Assembly: GCA_030041155.1 (NCBI GenBank)
Contig: JASHOJ010000013.1
Span: forward strand, 1 to 64,000
Origin: Candidatus Binataceae bacterium
GTDB taxonomy: Bacteria; Desulfobacterota; Binatia; Binatales; Binataceae
Direction of reading: 5' to 3'
Length of the DNA stretch: 64,000 nt
The notes beneath the pieces are model-generated. The model was not told the DNA's origin. It did no database searches and saw only the letters and a program-made list of their open reading frames with translations. Position numbers and translations under genes: made by a program. Positions 62,351 to 64,000 of this stretch are shown here, piece after piece; the stretch's first letter is position 1; every line of letters begins with the position of its first letter.

Positions 62351-64000
62351 CTAGAGGCTTATCTCGACAATCGTGGCGCCCGCGCCGCCATGATGGGGAT
62401 CGGCCTGATGAAAAGACGCGCAGTACGGCGAGCTTCCCAGGTAATCCTGCACCGCCTTGCGCAGCGCTCCCGATCCGATTCCGTGAATGACCCGCACTTC
62501 TTTCTGATTGGTTAGAAACGCCTGATCGAGAAACTCCTCGAGCTTTCGCAGCGCATCACCTGATCGCATACCGATAAGGTTCAGCTCGCTCTGTTCCGCG
62601 GTCTCTGCGCTGAGCGTCACGACCGGGCGACGCTCTCGGTGGACGCCAGCTTCCAGATTTCCGCGCGCGCGGCGCAGGCGCTCCGGCGCAACTTCGATCT
62701 TGAGTCCGCCCCGGGCGACAACCGCGCGCCCCGGCTCGATTGACACCAGCTCGGCGCGAATTTCCCCGAGCTCAACCTGGTCTCCCGGCCTGAGCGGAGA
62801 GTTGTTCTCATCGTCGCGAGCGGATTCTTCTTGCGGCGCCGCACGGTCGATCCGCTCCGACGCGCTTCGGGCGAACTCGGCGAGATCGCGGCGCGATTTG
62901 GCGCTCGCCCTGATTTCGGCCATCAGCTCGCCACCTTCGCGTCGCAGCTCAGCCACCAGCTCCGTCATCTCGGCGCGTCCGCGGCTTCGCTCCCGCTCGA
63001 GCTTCTCGCGCTCGCGCTCGGCTTTGTCCACCGCTGCGCGCAGTTGTTCTTCCAGTTCAAGATGCCGCGCCTTTAGATGCTCCGCTTCCTCACGGATTCG
63101 CGCGCGTTCCGCCTCAAGCCGCTCCAGCGCGCGATCAAGCTCGACACTCCCCGCGCCCATCGCCTCTTGCGCCGCATCGATTATCTCCATCGGCAACCCA
63201 AGTCTGCGAGCGACCGCAAGCCCGTAACTTTGCCCAATCGTATGCGGCTTCAATCGGTAAAGCGGCACAAGACGTTCCGGGTCAAAATCGACCGCTGCCG
63301 CCTCGAACCCCGCGCGCGAGTATGCGTGCAGCTTAACAGCGGTCGAATGGGTCGCGATCGCCATCAGGCAGCGCCTGGTCGCGAGATGATTCATCAGCCC
63401 GATCGCGAGCGCCGCGCCTTCAGCCGGATCGGTGCCGGCGCCAGGTTCATCGAGAATCACCAATGCCGGTTCTTCCAGCGAACTAACGATTTCCGACAGG
63501 TTCGTGATATGGCCGGAGAAACTCGACAGGCTGGCTTCGATTGATTGTTCGTCGCCAATATCGGCAAATACGCTCCGGAAAACCGCTATTTTGCTGCCCT
63601 CGCGCACGGGAATCAGGATTCCCGACTGCGCCATCAGCGAGAGTAATCCGATAGTTTTGAGCGCGACTGTTTTGCCGCCGGTGTTCGGGCCTGAAATCAC
63701 GATTCCATGCTGCCCCGGCGCGATAGTGACCTCGATCGGCACGACCTCGCGGCCGCCGAGCGGCAGCAGCGGATGACGCGCGGAGATGAGTTCGATCCCG
63801 CAGCCCCCCGCGCCATCGTTGCCGACTTCCGGTTCAACGCAGCTCCAGCGCTCGGCAAAGATCGCGCGCGCGTTCAGCGCGTCAATCGCAACCATCGCTT
63901 CGTACGTGATTCCGAGCTCCGCGGCGTAGCCTCCGGTCATCGCGGTCAGCGCCGCCAGAATCCGATGCTCCTCGGCTTCGGCCTCCCGCTCGAGCATCAT
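62351..64000 (-). CDS. mutS2: MutS2 ATPase (partial, N-terminus beyond the window)
   Basis: 549 residues visible; the gene continues past position 64000. Walker A GPNTGGKT (104-111), Walker B VILDEPGAGTDPAEG, a long coiled coil (about 255-375), and a C-terminal Smr domain with IHGIGSGALRKAV. In the Smr domain the usual LDLRG reads LNLIGMR, so the Asp of that motif is Asn. MutS2 acts in ribosome rescue or recombination suppression rather than mismatch repair. Confidence 0.92.
   Translation of the reverse strand: MMLEREAEAEEHRILAALTAMTGGYAAELGITYEAMVAIDALNARAIFAERWSCVEPEVGNDGAGGCGIELISARHPLLPLGGREVVPIEVTIAPGQHGIVISGPNTGGKTVALKTIGLLSLMAQSGILIPVREGSKIAVFRSVFADIGDEQSIEASLSSFSGHITNLSEIVSSLEEPALVILDEPGAGTDPAEGAALAIGLMNHLATRRCLMAIATHSTAVKLHAYSRAGFEAAAVDFDPERLVPLYRLKPHTIGQSYGLAVARRLGLPMEIIDAAQEAMGAGSVELDRALERLEAERARIREEAEHLKARHLELEEQLRAAVDKAEREREKLERERSRGRAEMTELVAELRREGGELMAEIRASAKSRRDLAEFARSASERIDRAAPQEESARDDENNSPLRPGDQVELGEIRAELVSIEPGRAVVARGGLKIEVAPERLRRARGNLEAGVHRERRPVVTLSAETAEQSELNLIGMRSGDALRKLEEFLDQAFLTNQKEVRVIHGIGSGALRKAVQDYLGSSPYCASFHQADPHHGGAGATIVEISL

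Noticed and set aside
1-64000. CRISPR array, prophage or plasmid origin.
   Set aside because: No regularly spaced repeats, phage structural genes or replication iterons were seen; only short local repeats.

Overview
The window is a GC-rich (roughly 60%) chromosomal segment from a Gram-negative bacterium. Outer-membrane functions (RND efflux with an outer-membrane channel, a PagL-like deacylase, an AsmA protein) show the envelope type. The mix of box-pathway benzoyl-CoA genes, the MurL/MurD2 route for D-glutamate, a long MEMO-family protein, a giant NAD-glutamate dehydrogenase and a DUF2844/DUF3443 pair suggests an uncultured soil or aquatic lineage of the former Deltaproteobacteria type, such as Binatota. 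This taxonomic guess is inference; there is no rRNA in the window.

Layout. 1-5.1 kb: an APC-type permease broken by a frameshift, a ferritin-like DUF6306-type protein, a carboxymuconolactone-decarboxylase-type protein, an FAD oxidoreductase and tRNA-Val(CAC). 5.3-7.4 kb: a translationally coupled secreted pair, DUF2844 and DUF3443. The DUF3443 protein carries two DTGS motifs and other pepsin-like signatures. 7.4-16.6 kb: a four-gene MdtABC/MuxABC-type efflux operon (adaptor, two RND pumps, outer-membrane channel) with every junction overlapping by ATGA and two direct repeats upstream. 16.7-20.4 kb: a looser, gap-rich stretch with a secreted single-heme cytochrome-like protein and a GH17-like lipoprotein facing away from each other. 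20.5-23.7 kb: three small-molecule hydrolases (one alpha/beta hydrolase lacking the nucleophile serine, a 2-haloacid dehalogenase type protein, an epoxide-hydrolase-like protein) divergent from a CGNR zinc-finger regulator.

24.1-28.7 kb: murL-murD2, which makes UDP-MurNAc-L-Ala-D-Glu by adding L-Glu and then epimerising it, convergent with an SbmA/YddA-type ABC exporter. 28.8-35.2 kb: a CaiB-family 2-methylacyl-CoA racemase, a GH5_12-like steryl-glucosidase/glucocerebrosidase and boxC-boxB (aerobic benzoyl-CoA ring opening, no boxA in the window). 35.2-39.3 kb: a small membrane protein, a MEMO1/AmmeMemoRadiSam-B protein with an extra N-terminal domain, a Rieske protein, a small hypothetical and rlmD. 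39.4-48.9 kb: NAD-GDH, a polytopic membrane protein, a small protein, nagA, a double-hotdog MaoC hydratase and a signal-less periplasmic-binding-protein homologue with an apparent compensated frameshift.

49.1-64 kb: a metallo-beta-lactamase-fold alkylsulfatase-like hydrolase, a HAD hydrolase, riboflavin synthase, an Rrf2 regulator preceded by a perfect 16-bp palindrome, an N-acetylglutamate-synthase-like protein, a GT39/ArnT-like glycosyltransferase, 3-methyladenine glycosylase I, a wax-ester synthase/DGAT, a PagL-like protein, a stand-alone Smr protein, an AsmA protein, a small Cys protein and mutS2 running off the right edge. No CRISPR array, intact insertion sequence or prophage was seen.
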